DNA of 64,000 bases. Source: Bacteroidaceae bacterium. Its GTDB lineage: Bacteria; Bacteroidota; Bacteroidia; Bacteroidales; Bacteroidaceae. The notes beneath the pieces were generated by a model that had not been told where the DNA came from, searched no databases, and saw only the letters and a program-made list of their open reading frames with translations. The stretch spans positions 55,034 through 119,033 of the forward strand of contig JAILDV010000035.1 in the NCBI GenBank assembly GCA_024688885.1. Reading direction: 5' to 3'. Below, one piece after another: positions 50,711 to 59,716 of the stretch (positions are counted from its first letter, which is position 1; each line of letters opens with the position of its first letter). A program made the translations under genes and the position numbers.

Positions 50711-51687
50711 CTGACAGTATCGGTGTTTGCTATGTTCTCGATTTCAACTTTCTCTTTCTCGGCTTTCTCTTTCTCAGCCTTCATTTTCTCAGCCTTCTCC
50801 AGCTCTGCTTGTTTCTGTTTCTCTTGACTGATGAGGACACTGTCTTGTTTGACAGGGTTTTCTGTCAAGTCTTCCAGCATTCGACGTTCTGGCGAACTGT
50901 AATTGGTAATGACAGAAACTTCTCGGAGAGTGGAGAAATTTGCGAACAATTTCACTCGAAGGAAGTAAGACATGCCATCAGGCGAATCACCGATTTTCTG
51001 CACCACGCCGATAGGGAGTCCTGGCGGAAAGATGTCAGAATATCCATTCGTCTCAACAATGTCTTTCTTTTGCACGGGAGCATGTCTTGGCACACTGGTC
51101 ACGTAGGCAATGTCTGCATTACCACGTTGCCAGATGAGTGATCCGAAATACTCGGAATTGCGTAATCTGCAACTGATTTTGCTGTTCACGTTGAGCAGCG
51201 GCATGACAATGCTGTAATGGCTACTTGTCATATAGACAATGCCGACCACTCCTCGGGAACAGACAACACCCATTTCCGGACGTATGCCATCTGCTTCGCC
51301 TTTATTGATGGTGATGAGATTGTTGGCTTTATGTAAAGTCATGTTGACCACTTGTGCCGACACGACATCATACTTCAGTGGCAAGGCTGGTAACCGCTTC
51401 ACGCTGTCTTGCTGCATTGCCTTCAATTGCTGACGCATCTCATACACTTCTTTGCGAAGTTGCTCGTTCGTGGCTTCCAAGTCATGATTCTCTTCCTGAA
51501 GATGGAGATATGACGTAATGCCACTAATGACGTTGTAGGTTGAACCTACCACGTCATTAGCCGTTGTGAAATATACACTCTTTTGGTATCCATTGTGACT
51601 GAAAAGAAAGACGAGGCTTATCACTTCCAGCAAAAGGAACACAAACCAGTGCTTGTTGTGTATGATGAAGTTAATCAGTGCACGCAT
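50707..51687 (-). CDS. mreC: Rod shape-determining protein MreC
   Basis: 326 residues. A TM at about 14-31, a coiled coil (EENHDLEATNEQLRKEVYEM) and two beta barrels (VVNMTLHKANNLITINKGEA, VCSRGVVGIVYMTSSHYSIV). The last 40 residues are Lys/Glu-rich and repetitive (EKAEKMKAEKEKAEKEKVE), an intracellular-looking tail that is unusual in model MreC but occurs in Bacteroidota. It scaffolds the elongasome in the periplasm. It lies 9 bases after mreB. Confidence 0.92.
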   Translation of the reverse strand: MRALINFIIHNKHWFVFLLLEVISLVFLFSHNGYQKSVYFTTANDVVGSTYNVISGITSYLHLQEENHDLEATNEQLRKEVYEMRQQLKAMQQDSVKRLPALPLKYDVVSAQVVNMTLHKANNLITINKGEADGIRPEMGVVCSRGVVGIVYMTSSHYSIVMPLLNVNSKISCRLRNSEYFGSLIWQRGNADIAYVTSVPRHAPVQKKDIVETNGYSDIFPPGLPIGVVQKIGDSPDGMSYFLRVKLFANFSTLREVSVITNYSSPERRMLEDLTENPVKQDSVLISQEKQKQAELEKAEKMKAEKEKAEKEKVEIENIANTDTVR

Positions 51688-51696
51688 GATGTGCGT

Positions 51697-52719
51697 TTAT
51701 CTCATCAAGAATTGGAAATTGTTGACGTTCTTCAATGCGATACCTGTGCCCTTTGCCACTGAGTGCAATGGGTCATCATCTACATGGAATGGAATTTGAA
51801 TCTTGTCACTCAAACGCTTGTCAAGACCGCGAAGCAATGCACCGCCACCTGTCAGCCAGATGCCATTCTTCACGATGTCGGCATACAACTCTGGTGGAGT
51901 AGCCTCAAGTGCCTGAAGCACGGCTGTCTCAATCTTGGCAATGGTCTTGTCGATGCAGTGTGCAATCTCTTGGTAACAAACGGAAATCTCCATTGGCAGG
52001 GCTGTGATACGGTTTGGACCATGAACCACGAAATCCTCTGGAGCCTCGTCACCCAGATCTGTCAGAGCAGAGCCCACGTTAATCTTAATACGCTCAGCCA
52101 TACGCTCAGAAACCTTCACGTTGTGTTGGCGTGCCATATATTCCTGAATGTCTGATGTCAGTTCGTCACCTGCCACGCGGATGGAGTTGTTGCTCACGAT
52201 ACCGCCCAATGAGATGACTGCAATCTCGGTGGAACCACCACCTATGTCAACAATCATTTGACCTTCTGGCTCTTCAACGTTGATGCCGCAACCGATAGCC
52301 GCAGCCATTGGCTCGAAAATCAGATACACATCGCGGCCGCCAGAGTGCTCAGCACTGTCGCGCACGGCACGCAGCTCCACTTCTGTCGAACCAGATGGAA
52401 CACCAATGACCATACGGAGTGAAGGTGTGAAGAGATGGTGTCCGGTGTTGACCATCTTGATGAGTCCACGCATCATCTGCTCACAAGCATAGAAGTCAGC
52501 AATCACACCGTCGCGCAGAGGGCGGCAGGTGCGGATGCCTTCATGCTCCTTGCCGTACATCATCTTGGCCTTGTGTCCTACGGCAATCATTTTGTTGTTC
52601 TTCTTGTCGAGAGCAACAACCGACGGCTCGTCCACTAACACCTTGTCATTAACGGTAATGATTGTGTTGGCGGTACCGAGGTCCATCGCTATATCTTGTG
52701 TCAAAGAGAAAAATCCCAT
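51697..52719 (-). CDS. mreB: Rod shape-determining actin MreB
   Basis: 340 residues. The phosphate 1 loop MDLGTANTII, connect and phosphate 2 region GQMIVDIGGGSTEIAVISLGG, and adenosine motif ITVCYQEIA-type NGIWLTGGGALLRGLDK match MreB. The N-terminal amphipathic start is MGFFSLTQDIAMDLGTANTI. It polymerises under the membrane to place cell-wall synthesis. It leads the mreB-mreC-mreD-PBP2-rodA operon, 49 bases after purH. Confidence 0.95.
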   Translation of the reverse strand: MGFFSLTQDIAMDLGTANTIITVNDKVLVDEPSVVALDKKNNKMIAVGHKAKMMYGKEHEGIRTCRPLRDGVIADFYACEQMMRGLIKMVNTGHHLFTPSLRMVIGVPSGSTEVELRAVRDSAEHSGGRDVYLIFEPMAAAIGCGINVEEPEGQMIVDIGGGSTEIAVISLGGIVSNNSIRVAGDELTSDIQEYMARQHNVKVSERMAERIKINVGSALTDLGDEAPEDFVVHGPNRITALPMEISVCYQEIAHCIDKTIAKIETAVLQALEATPPELYADIVKNGIWLTGGGALLRGLDKRLSDKIQIPFHVDDDPLHSVAKGTGIALKNVNNFQFLMR

Positions 52720-52768
52720 AAATATTATTTACAATTTGTCAATTTACAATGTACAAATCTTCTCACTT

Positions 52769-53362
52769 TTATTTTGCAAAATAGGCATGAATGGCTGTGT
52801 CGTAATGGCTGGAAGTGGCGAAAGCGCGTTCTGCAAACTGTTTGCGCTGTGCCTTGGTTGTTTCTGCACCCTGTGCCTTGACAATATCAAGCAAAGGCTT
52901 GTATTCAGCCTTGCTGGGAACAATCACAACATCGTTGAAGTTCTTGGCTGCTGCACGGATGAGTGAAATGCCACCAATATCAATCTTTTCGATGATGGCT
53001 GACTCGTCATTGGTTGATGCCACAGTCTCCTCGAAGGGGTAGAGGTCAACGATGACAAGGTCAATCTCTGGAATCTCATACTTGGCCATTTCCTGCTGGT
53101 CGCTTTCCAATTCGCGACGTCCCAAGATGCCACCGAACACTTTGGGGTGAAGTGTCTTTACACGTCCGCCCAAGATGGATGGGTATGTTGTCAGGTCTTC
53201 CACCTTTTGGCAAGGATAGCCAAGTCCCTCGATGAAAGCTTGTGTACCTCCTGTAGAAAGGAATTTCACTCCGTTTTTGTTCAGTTCTGCAAGCAGCTCG
53301 TCAAGTCCATCCTTGTGGAACACCGACACGAGCGCGGTCTTGATCTTCTTTGCGTCAGCCAT
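52769..53362 (-). CDS. purH: IMP cyclohydrolase, stand-alone N-terminal half of PurH
   Basis: 197 residues covering only the MGS-like cyclohydrolase domain: KIKTALVSVFHKDGLDELLAEL, STGGTQAFIEGLGY, GGRVKTLHPKVFGGIL, VDLYPFEETVA and DIGGISLIRAAAKNF. In most bacteria PurH (about 510-535 residues) also carries the AICAR transformylase domain; here a stop follows AIHAYFAK and no transformylase remnant is in the 49-bp gap. The transformylase is presumably encoded elsewhere. Its promoter with a TGTGTGCGCACACA palindrome in the leader lies upstream. Confidence 0.9.
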   Translation of the reverse strand: MADAKKIKTALVSVFHKDGLDELLAELNKNGVKFLSTGGTQAFIEGLGYPCQKVEDLTTYPSILGGRVKTLHPKVFGGILGRRELESDQQEMAKYEIPEIDLVIVDLYPFEETVASTNDESAIIEKIDIGGISLIRAAAKNFNDVVIVPSKAEYKPLLDIVKAQGAETTKAQRKQFAERAFATSSHYDTAIHAYFAK

Positions 53363-53466
53363 TTTTTCTGTCCTAAATTTTATTGGTTATAAACTTATTG
53401 ATTCTTGTTGTTGTAAGCTGTTAGTAGCCCCAATCATTCAATTCTCTCTCGCCATGAGTGTGCAAA

Positions 53467-53519
53467 TGTGTGCGCACACAACTAATTCATGACTTTTGTC
53501 CTTACAAAATGCAAAGTTA
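53467..53519 (-). promoter_or_regulatory. purH promoter and leader palindrome
   Basis: TAACTTTG on the minus strand at 53512-53519, then a perfect 14-bp palindrome TGTGTGCGCACACA at 53467-53480, about 25 bases downstream of the expected start. The palindrome could be an operator or a leader element of the purH-mreBCD unit. Confidence 0.5.
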
Positions 53520-53604
53520 GACATTTCTTCCGACACAAGATGAAAGAAATGGATTTTTTTCTATCTTTCCGAATAATTTTCTTGCCAGATAGAAAACTTT
53601 CCAC

Positions 53605-53612
53605 TAATTTTG
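53605..53612 (+). promoter_or_regulatory. -7 box for the TonB-domain gene
   Basis: TAATTTTG fits TAnnTTTG, 28 bases before the ATG at 53641; CTTG about 20 bases upstream may serve as the -33. Confidence 0.5.
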
Positions 53613-53640
53613 AACCCGCAAACATCAAAACCGTATTATT

Positions 53641-54072
53641 ATGCGACATTTCATCCTGCTGTTACTTCTTCTTTCGACAGCATCGGCAAAGGCTCAATTT
53701 TTCTTCGACTTTCCACCTCGTCAACAAACTGAACAGAGGCGGGAACGGGTTGTTCCACCTTCATACAAGGGTGGGGAAGAGGCTGTTAAAGCTTATCTGA
53801 TGAAGAATTTCAAGCAACCTCAAGTGAAAGAGAAAGTGGATGGCAGAATTGTTGTCGCTGTGATTGTCAATACCAAGGGAAATGTGGAGGATGCACAAGT
53901 CGTTCGTTCATTGACGAAGAGTCTTGATGCAGAAGCAGTTAAGGTGTGCAAAAAGATGAAATTCAAACCTGCCACATCAGGAAAAAAGAAGGTAAGAGGT
54001 CGTGTCGACATTACCTTCCCTATTCGTAACGGCAGACTGTCATTTTTCAACTTGCCTACCACAGAGGTTTAA
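53641..54072 (+). CDS. Exported TonB C-terminal-domain protein
   Basis: 143 residues. Signal peptide MRHFILLLLLLSTASAKAQ, then a TonB_C domain (PPSYKGGEEAVKAYLMKNFK, VVAVIVNTKGNVEDAQVVRS, LDAEAVKVCKKMKFKPATSG). The domain normally contacts TonB boxes of receptors in the periplasm. Unlike TonB itself it lacks a retained TM anchor and Pro-rich spacer, so it may be a soluble or outer-membrane-linked relative with a different partner. It stands alone, between divergent purH and the convergent lipoprotein gene. Confidence 0.8.
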   Translation: MRHFILLLLLLSTASAKAQFFFDFPPRQQTEQRRERVVPPSYKGGEEAVKAYLMKNFKQPQVKEKVDGRIVVAVIVNTKGNVEDAQVVRSLTKSLDAEAVKVCKKMKFKPATSGKKKVRGRVDITFPIRNGRLSFFNLPTTEV

Positions 54073-54168
54073 AGGAGTGAAGTCAGTGTACAATTTTACT
54101 CGCCGCATGGTTCTCCCCATTACGGGGGATGTCCGTAGGACAGAGAGGGTCTTCAAATTCCTAATTAT

Positions 54169-54915
54169 TCATTTCACTCCTAAGAAAAGACTGTTGCTGG
54201 AGTAGGTCTTTCCTGCATAATCAGTGTTCAGATTGATGCCTAACGATTCGACGTTGCGCGTACGGATGCAATGAACGCGTCCTGTATAGCGAATCTTCTG
54301 ACCCGGCTGTAAAGTTGTGGTGAGCGAAGGTGAAACACTGAATGCTTTATTGTCATTCACGTCCAGATGAATGACAATGTCACGCAAGACAGAATTGGAA
54401 GTGTTGGTGATGTATCCTTCCACTTCAATTGTCTCACCCTTAGAGATATAACCATTGCCGTCGGTGTCCATGTAGGTGAGTTCGGAAATGCTCAATACAG
54501 AAGAAGCGACAGGAGTATTGGAACTCTTACTGATATGGTATCCAGGATTGTCCTGACCACCTTGATAGCCACCACTGGTCTGATAGCCCACATTGTCATT
54601 CTCATAGCCGTCATACTGGACATTTCCTTCTGAACGGTGATCTTCGTATCGACGTGCCTCAGCACGCTCCTGTTCTTCAATTTGCGATGTGATGCCCACA
54701 CCAAGAATGGCACCGATACCCATGCCGATAAGACTGCCCAAAGCAGCATTTCTGCCATGGAAATGACCATGACCTGCCAAAGCGCCTACAGCACCACCAA
54801 CATGACTGCCAATCATAGCACCTGTCACTCCGCCAGCAGCTTGATAAGAACTGGAGCAGCTGCTTACCAACAGTGCTGTGGCCAATGTCAAACATGTGAT
54901 TTGATTCTTCTTCAT
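54169..54915 (-). CDS. Glycine-zipper lipoprotein with C-terminal extracellular-type domain
   Basis: 248 residues. Lipoprotein signal ends LLVSSCSSS (Cys20). A glycine zipper (GGVTGAMIGSHVGGAVGALAGHGHFHG, split around HFHG) can insert in a membrane. A Gly/Tyr/Asp-rich low-complexity spacer follows (GYENDNVGYQTSGGYQGGQD). The C-terminal part contains DTDGNGYISKGE, an EF-hand-like loop, and a beta sandwich (HLDVNDNKAFSVSPSLTTTL). Function unknown. It is 5 bases downstream of nudC, so the two are probably co-transcribed. Confidence 0.75.
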   Translation of the reverse strand: MKKNQITCLTLATALLVSSCSSSYQAAGGVTGAMIGSHVGGAVGALAGHGHFHGRNAALGSLIGMGIGAILGVGITSQIEEQERAEARRYEDHRSEGNVQYDGYENDNVGYQTSGGYQGGQDNPGYHISKSSNTPVASSVLSISELTYMDTDGNGYISKGETIEVEGYITNTSNSVLRDIVIHLDVNDNKAFSVSPSLTTTLQPGQKIRYTGRVHCIRTRNVESLGINLNTDYAGKTYSSNSLFLGVK

Positions 54916-54920
54916 TTCTT

Positions 54921-55742
54921 TTAGTTTTTAGTTGATTGTTGAACTTCTTTTTCTTTGTCAGGTCTCTCTTCTTCTATATAGTCGTCAATCAATTTTCTGG
55001 CTATCGACATCTTGTCGGGAATGGGGGGCAGATGGTCACGGTTGAACCAACCGGCATTGCTCAGTTCCTCCTCTTGCACATGCACCTCGCCTTTCACATA
55101 ATCAGCTGTGAAACCAATCATGATGCCACAAGGGTAGGGCCAAGGCTGACTCCCGAAATAGCGTATATTCGTGATTTCCAATCCCACTTCTTCTGCCACT
55201 TCCCGTTTCACGCACTGCTCCAGAGTCTCTCCTGTCTCCACAAATCCAGCCACCAGCCCATACATCTCGCTGCGTCTGAAATTCTTCGCGTGCACAAGCA
55301 GAATGTCATCTCCGCGTCTTATTCTCACAATGATGGCGGGGCTGACTTGTGGCCACACTTCCTTCCCGCAGTTCGTGCATTGCTTGCTGATGGTGGTGGC
55401 ACGTTTCATCGGAGCGCCACACACACCACAATACCGTGTGTTGGAATCCCAGTACAGCAGTTCTGATGCCTTGCCTGCCACATTGTAGAACGCTCTCGGA
55501 AGCAATGCCCACGACTCTCGGAGTCCCACTGTCACCATGCCCTTCATGTCGGTTGGTGGTGTGTTCAGGCTGTAGGCCATACAGGGGTGGCCGTTCAAGG
55601 GTGGCAATTCTTGGCGTGGAGTCCACTCTTTCAAGGGGAATGGTGCTTCCTTCATACATGGTACATGATAACCGCTGTCGTCATGTTCCAGCAACAACGC
55701 GTTGCCGATGAACACAAACCAATATGTTGCTTGCCCTTCCAT
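54921..55742 (-). CDS. nudC: NAD-capped RNA/NADH pyrophosphatase NudC
   Basis: 273 residues. The zinc ribbon is CGVCGAP with CTNCGKE, and the Nudix box GFVETGETLEQCVKREVAEEVGLEI (broken here at the Glu pair REVAEE) is complete. The NADH-specific motif SQPWPYPCGIMIGFTA follows. NudC removes NAD caps from RNA and hydrolyses NAD(H). The gene starts divergent from the lysozyme gene at 55898. Confidence 0.93.
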   Translation of the reverse strand: MEGQATYWFVFIGNALLLEHDDSGYHVPCMKEAPFPLKEWTPRQELPPLNGHPCMAYSLNTPPTDMKGMVTVGLRESWALLPRAFYNVAGKASELLYWDSNTRYCGVCGAPMKRATTISKQCTNCGKEVWPQVSPAIIVRIRRGDDILLVHAKNFRRSEMYGLVAGFVETGETLEQCVKREVAEEVGLEITNIRYFGSQPWPYPCGIMIGFTADYVKGEVHVQEEELSNAGWFNRDHLPPIPDKMSIARKLIDDYIEEERPDKEKEVQQSTKN

Positions 55743-55868
55743 GCGTATATTTTACAAATTTGCGCCAAAATTAGTCATTATTTGTGATATGAGTGCCATT
55801 TTTAGTCTTTAAAATCATTAAAAAAGTTAAGACTTTCGTGAATAGTTGCGAATTAGAACGAAAAAGAC

Positions 55869-55876
55869 TACATTTG
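55869..55876 (+). promoter_or_regulatory. -7 box of the GH25 gene
   Basis: TACATTTG at 55869-55876, with GTTG 20-21 bases upstream as a -33. The predicted leader is about 15 nt before the ATG at 55898. Confidence 0.6.
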
Positions 55877-55897
55877 TACTCAAATATTCATAAGCAC

Positions 55898-56749
55898 ATG
55901 ATAAACGTTAATCGCGCGTACATATATATATTACTGACCATAATCGTATCTTTCTGTGCATGCACACTGTATGCCCAGAAGAAGAACAAACCGAAGAAAA
56001 CTAAACATGTGGAGACCGTAGTGGTGGATATTCAGCCAGACCCTGTTGCATCGAAAGCTCGTCCTGATCGCCATCCCAAACCATTGGAGATGCCATCGTT
56101 CGTCAACCAGCCAGTTGCAACACGAGGAAAAGGCACAGGAGGGAGTGGGGCGCATGGCATTGATGTGAGCCACTATCAAGGGCGCATCAATTGGGACGAA
56201 GTGGCGCGCGACACGAAAGTCACTTATGTCTATCTGAAAGCCACAGAAGGTACTGGCAATGTGGATGACACTTACCGCTACAATTTCAATGAGTGCAAGC
56301 GTGTGGGGCTCAAAGTGGGCAGCTATCATTTCTTCCGTCCACAACTCTCCGCAAGGGGACAGTTCGACAACTTCATGTCACGTGTTGAAACCCGGCGCCA
56401 AGACCTCTTGCCGGTTGTTGATATAGAGACCACCAACGGAGTGTCCGATGCGGTGTTGCAGTCACGCCTTCTTGAATTCTGCGAACTCCTCGAAAAGGAA
56501 TTCGGCAAGAAGCCCATCATCTATACAGGTAAGAACTTCTACAACAAGCACATTCACGGCAATTCACGACTGCGTGCTTACAAATTCTTCATTGCCGCCT
56601 ATTCCTTCATCGAGCCAGACCTCTACGACGACAACGATTACGTTCTTTGGCAATATTCTGCTACAGGTTCTGTGCGCGGCATACGAGGCAATGTCGATAT
56701 GAGCCGGTTTGTCGGACGTCATGACATTCGTGACATTCAGTACCGATAA
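55898..56749 (+). CDS. GH25 lysozyme-like exported hydrolase
   Basis: 283 residues from the ATG at 55898 (MINVNRAYIYILLTIIVSF), which follows the promoter; an in-frame upstream frame is rejected. A signal anchor is followed by a basic linker (KKNKPKKTKHVETVV). The GH25 barrel shows GIDVSHYQGRINWDEV, TYVYLKATEGTGNVDDTYRYN, VGSYHFFRP and the catalytic DIE of LPVVDIETTNG. The end VDMSRFVG is typical. It would cleave peptidoglycan; a phage-lysin or remodelling role are both possible. It is a single gene followed by two terminators. Confidence 0.9.
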   Translation: MINVNRAYIYILLTIIVSFCACTLYAQKKNKPKKTKHVETVVVDIQPDPVASKARPDRHPKPLEMPSFVNQPVATRGKGTGGSGAHGIDVSHYQGRINWDEVARDTKVTYVYLKATEGTGNVDDTYRYNFNECKRVGLKVGSYHFFRPQLSARGQFDNFMSRVETRRQDLLPVVDIETTNGVSDAVLQSRLLEFCELLEKEFGKKPIIYTGKNFYNKHIHGNSRLRAYKFFIAAYSFIEPDLYDDNDYVLWQYSATGSVRGIRGNVDMSRFVGRHDIRDIQYR

Positions 56750-56779
56750 GCATTCCACACCCATCACCAACAAAGAGAA

Positions 56780-56820
56780 ACCGCTTCCCATGTACCTCAC
56801 GGACAAGAGAAGCGGTCTTT
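56780..56820 (+). terminator. Terminator after the GH25 gene
   Basis: ACCGCTTC (56780-56787) pairs with GAAGCGGT (56809-56816), followed by CTTTT. Confidence 0.7.
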
Positions 56821-57000
56821 TAAGCCTCTAACATTTTATGGTTTACGTAATTCTGAATAGCTGTGTCTCACGACACGGGTTTATTATTATGAGTAAAGAT
56901 TCGAAATACAATGCTGTATAACATTTTCAAATCCGGTGCAAAGTTACGCACATTTCCCATACCCCACAATACCTAAAACATGTGATTTCATCACATCAAA

Positions 57001-57042
57001 AGGGTATCAACTAACAAATTCCGTTAATTGATACCCTTCTTT
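57001..57042 (+). terminator. Second strong terminator upstream of the dnaJ end
   Basis: AGGGTATCAA (57001-57010) pairs with TTGATACCCT (57028-57037, with one A-A internal step), followed by TCTTTTT. It is 200 bases from the first terminator; the region between holds a GTGTC-TCAC-GACAC hairpin (near 56870) and no gene. A small RNA ending here is possible. Confidence 0.7.
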
Positions 57043-57117
57043 TTATCTTGAATACCTAATTTCAGTTGGCAGGAGAGGGGACTTTTCATTCCCTCATTCT
57101 TTCATTTTTTCATTCTT

Positions 57118-58290
57118 TCATTTTTTAAAGTATGCTCTGAAATGACTGAAGATTTTGTCCTTGATGCTGGTCGAAGGTTTGATGTTGTCACCACCGGCAA
57201 GTGTCTCGATGGCTTGGCGCTCCTCTTTGGTGAGCGTTTCAGGCATATAGACAGAGATGTTGATGATTTCATCGCCACGTTGACCACCATAGCTGTTGAT
57301 GTCGGGGATGCCCTTGTTCTTCAGCCTCAACACCGTTCCCGGTTGTGTTCCCGCAGGAATGGTGATTTTTGCCTTGCCGTCATGTGTGGGCACTTCAAGT
57401 GATGTGCCCAACACAGCCTGTGGAATGGTCAACAGGAGGTTATAGACAAGGTCAACACCATCGCGCATCAGTTCTGGATGCGGTTTCTCATGAACGAGAA
57501 TCTGCAAGTCGCCATTCACGCCATTCCGACGTCCGGCACCACCTTTCCCTTGGAAGTTATACGCATATCCCTCCACAAGTCCGGCAGGCAGTTCCACTTC
57601 CACTTGCTTCTCACCCTTCACGATGCCTTCACCGTTACAGTGCTTACATTTATTCTTGATGACAGTGCCTTCACCATGACAGGTGTCACACACTGTTTGA
57701 GTCTGCATGATGCCCAGCATGGTCTGACGAGTCTTATACACCACGCCCTGTCCCTTACAAGTGCCGCAAGTCGTTTCCTGCCCATCTTCCGAACCCGAAC
57801 CGTTGCAGTGAGGGCAAGTGATGTCGGTGCGCACATTGAACTTCTTCGTCACACCATTCACGATGTCGTTCAAATCCAGCTCAATACGCATGCGCAAGTC
57901 CTGACCTTTATAGACCGGCTTTCTGTGCTGACCTCCACCGCCAAAGCCGCCACCGAAGCCGCTGAAGCCACTTCCGAAGCCACCGCCACCGAAGATGTCG
58001 CCGAACATGCTGAAGATGTCATCCATCGACATGCCCTGTCCGCCACCGAAACCGCCAGCACCAGGTCCAAACGCATCAGGACCGAACTGGTCATAACGCT
58101 GACGCTTCTGCGGGTCACGCAGCACATCGTATGCCTCGGCAGCTTCCTTGAACTTCTCTTCTGCCTGTTTGTCACCCGGATTACGGTCAGGGTGATACTT
58201 GATGGCCATCTTCTTATAGGCCTTCTTTATCTCATCGTCGGAAGCCGTCTTCGACACTCCCAGCACCTCGTAATAATCTCTTTTCGCCAC
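57118..58290 (-). CDS. dnaJ: Chaperone DnaJ
   Basis: 390 residues. J domain with the HPD motif ([10 protein letters not shown]), a Gly/Phe-rich stretch ([22 protein letters not shown]), four zinc repeats ([32 protein letters not shown]) and the C-terminal client domains ([16 protein letters not shown]). It stimulates DnaK. It lies 45 bases after grpE. Confidence 0.96.
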   Translation of the reverse strand: MAKRDYYEVLGVSKTASDDEIKKAYKKMAIKYHPDRNPGDKQAEEKFKEAAEAYDVLRDPQKRQRYDQFGPDAFGPGAGGFGGGQGMSMDDIFSMFGDIFGGGGFGSGFSGFGGGFGGGGQHRKPVYKGQDLRMRIELDLNDIVNGVTKKFNVRTDITCPHCNGSGSEDGQETTCGTCKGQGVVYKTRQTMLGIMQTQTVCDTCHGEGTVIKNKCKHCNGEGIVKGEKQVEVELPAGLVEGYAYNFQGKGGAGRRNGVNGDLQILVHEKPHPELMRDGVDLVYNLLLTIPQAVLGTSLEVPTHDGKAKITIPAGTQPGTVLRLKNKGIPDINSYGGQRGDEIINISVYMPETLTKEERQAIETLAGGDNIKPSTSIKDKIFSHFRAYFKK

Positions 58291-58335
58291 TTTCTAAATC
58301 TATTGAAAATGAAAAACGCCCAGCGCATGGGCTGG

Positions 58336-58923
58336 TTATTCTGCCACAGCCACTTTTGCGTAGCGGATTACTTTGTCGTTCAATGTGTATCCAGCTGTCA
58401 GGCAGTCCATCACCTTGCCTTTCTGCTCGTCGGGTTGTCCGGGCACCATGGCAATAGCCTCGTGCAGGTCGCTGTCGAAAGGTTGACCCACCACATCCAT
58501 CTTCTTCAGGCCCTCTTGTGCCAAGAGCTTGAAAAACTTGTCGATGATGAGATTCAGTCCCTCCTTCACAGCCTCCACATCCTCATAATTGTCCATGTTC
58601 TGCTGTGCACGTTCCAAGTCGTCGATGATAGGCAGAAGGGTAGTGATGACCTTGGCGCCGCCATTCTTGATGAGGTCAGCCTTCTCCTGCATCACACGCT
58701 TGCGGAAATTGTCAAACTCTGCCACCTTGTACAATTGCTGATTCTTCAGTTCCTCCACTTGCTTCTCCAGCTCAGCAATTTTCTCCTCAGGAGTCAGTTC
58801 CTTCTTTTCTTCTTTCTGAGTATCAGCAGCATCCGTCTGCTCCTCGGCAGCCGTTTCCTGCTCCTCCACATTCTCGTTAACGGTTTCCTCGTTAACTTCC
58901 TCGTTCTTTATCTCTTTATCCAT
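58336..58923 (-). CDS. grpE: Nucleotide exchange factor GrpE
   Basis: 195 residues. The first 60 are acidic and Glu-rich (EEQETAAEEQTDAADTQ), then a long coiled coil (IAELEKQVEELKNQQLYKVAEFDNF) and the beta domain ending VMDCLTAGYTLNDKVIRYAKVAV. It exchanges nucleotide on DnaK. The downstream end has a palindrome CGCCCAGCGCATGGGC near 58318. Confidence 0.95.
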   Translation of the reverse strand: MDKEIKNEEVNEETVNENVEEQETAAEEQTDAADTQKEEKKELTPEEKIAELEKQVEELKNQQLYKVAEFDNFRKRVMQEKADLIKNGGAKVITTLLPIIDDLERAQQNMDNYEDVEAVKEGLNLIIDKFFKLLAQEGLKKMDVVGQPFDSDLHEAIAMVPGQPDEQKGKVMDCLTAGYTLNDKVIRYAKVAVAE

Positions 58924-59329
58924 AATTCAATGATTTTTATTCATACTACTCACAAAAATAATGCCAGTGCATGAAACTCTGGCATTCGTATGACATTGTG
59001 TCACCTGCTATCCCGAAAATTAATTTCGCTGCAAAGTTACGCAATAATTATGAATTATCCATCATGAAAGGGAAAATAGTATGATTTCTCCATGTCATAT
59101 TGCCAATCGTACCAATGTTTATGTGTCGACGAACAGGTAATCCTTGGCTGCTTTTATTCTTTTTCTCTATAAAATATTTGTTTGAGAATAGATTTGCATG
59201 ATTTTGGTCCATTGGGCACTCCTTCCTCACGCCGTGCGAGGCGTTCTTTCCGCCATCTGCTTTCAGTGTGAATTTCTTCATCATTTATCATTTGTCATTT
59301 ATCATTTAGCGCAGCGTAAACATACCCTT
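58924..59329. other. Intergenic region upstream of grpE
   Basis: No gene supported. TTTGTCATTTATCATTTAGCGCAGCG (59289-59316 region) recurs inverted near 63822-63849. The minus-strand frame at 59048-59284 is judged chance. Confidence 0.4.
59290..59316. repeat. Short dispersed repeat, copy 1
   Basis: CATTTGTCATTTATCATTTAGCGCAGCG-type word here; its inverse CGCTGCGCTAAATGATAAATGACAAATG is at 63822-63849. Both copies stand next to other repeats. Confidence 0.7.
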
Positions 59330-59513
59330 TGAGGATAGCCCTTACGCAGGATTGAGAATACCCCATGAGCAGAAGTGAGAATACCCCTTAAGCACGAGCG
59401 AGTATAGCCTTGACACAGAAGCGAGTATATTAGTGACATCGAGCTGAGTATATTAGTAACGCATGATGTTGTATGCGAGTGACATTGAAGTGTGTATACG
59501 AGTGAAGCTGAAA
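59330..59513. repeat. Eight-unit diverged tandem repeat, 23-bp period
   Basis: Starting at 59330 the DNA divides into eight consecutive 23-bp units: TGAGGATAGCCC..., TGAGAATACCCC..., TGAGAATACCCC..., CGAGTATAGCCT..., CGAGTATATTAG..., TGAGTATATTAG..., GTTGTATGCGAG..., TGTGTATACGAG.... The core is GAG-x-ATA at the same offset in units 1-6, and each unit ends in purine-rich AGAAG/GAAG-like bases. 23 is not a multiple of 3 and stops are frequent, so it is not coding. Confidence 0.85.
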
Positions 59514-59579
59514 AGTGTTGATGAACTACGTGCGCACCGTGCGCATCTCATTTGCCTAACGGCGAGCTAAAGGTTCGTA

Positions 59580-59640
59580 CACCCAGCGCATAATATTACA
59601 AACACTCAGCGCATATTATTTCACGCTGAGTGCCCATCTT
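59580..59640. repeat. Palindromic intergenic repeat, family 2, copy 2
   Basis: CACTCAGCG (59603-59611) pairs perfectly with CGCTGAGTG (59624-59632), followed by CCCATCT as in copy 1 (1671-1713). CACCCAGCGCATAAT lies just upstream as a partial duplicate. Confidence 0.65.
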
Positions 59641-59716
59641 TGATAGTCAAAGGGTTAGATGTTTTGACAATTAAACGGAAGAAAAGATGTCTAAAAGTCG
59701 ACACTCGTAGCCACCT

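Noticed and set aside
57478..58974. 498-codon plus-strand open frame over dnaJ and grpE
   Set aside because: It is the antisense shadow of two certain genes, rich in His/Leu/Ser runs, and has no promoter or domain.
59048..59284. 78-codon minus-strand frame upstream of grpE
   Set aside because: Lacks a promoter, contains no motif, and lies in repeat-rich intergenic DNA.
59330..59513. CRISPR array
   Set aside because: The period is 23 bp with diverged units and no alternation of constant repeats and unique spacers, and no cas genes are near.
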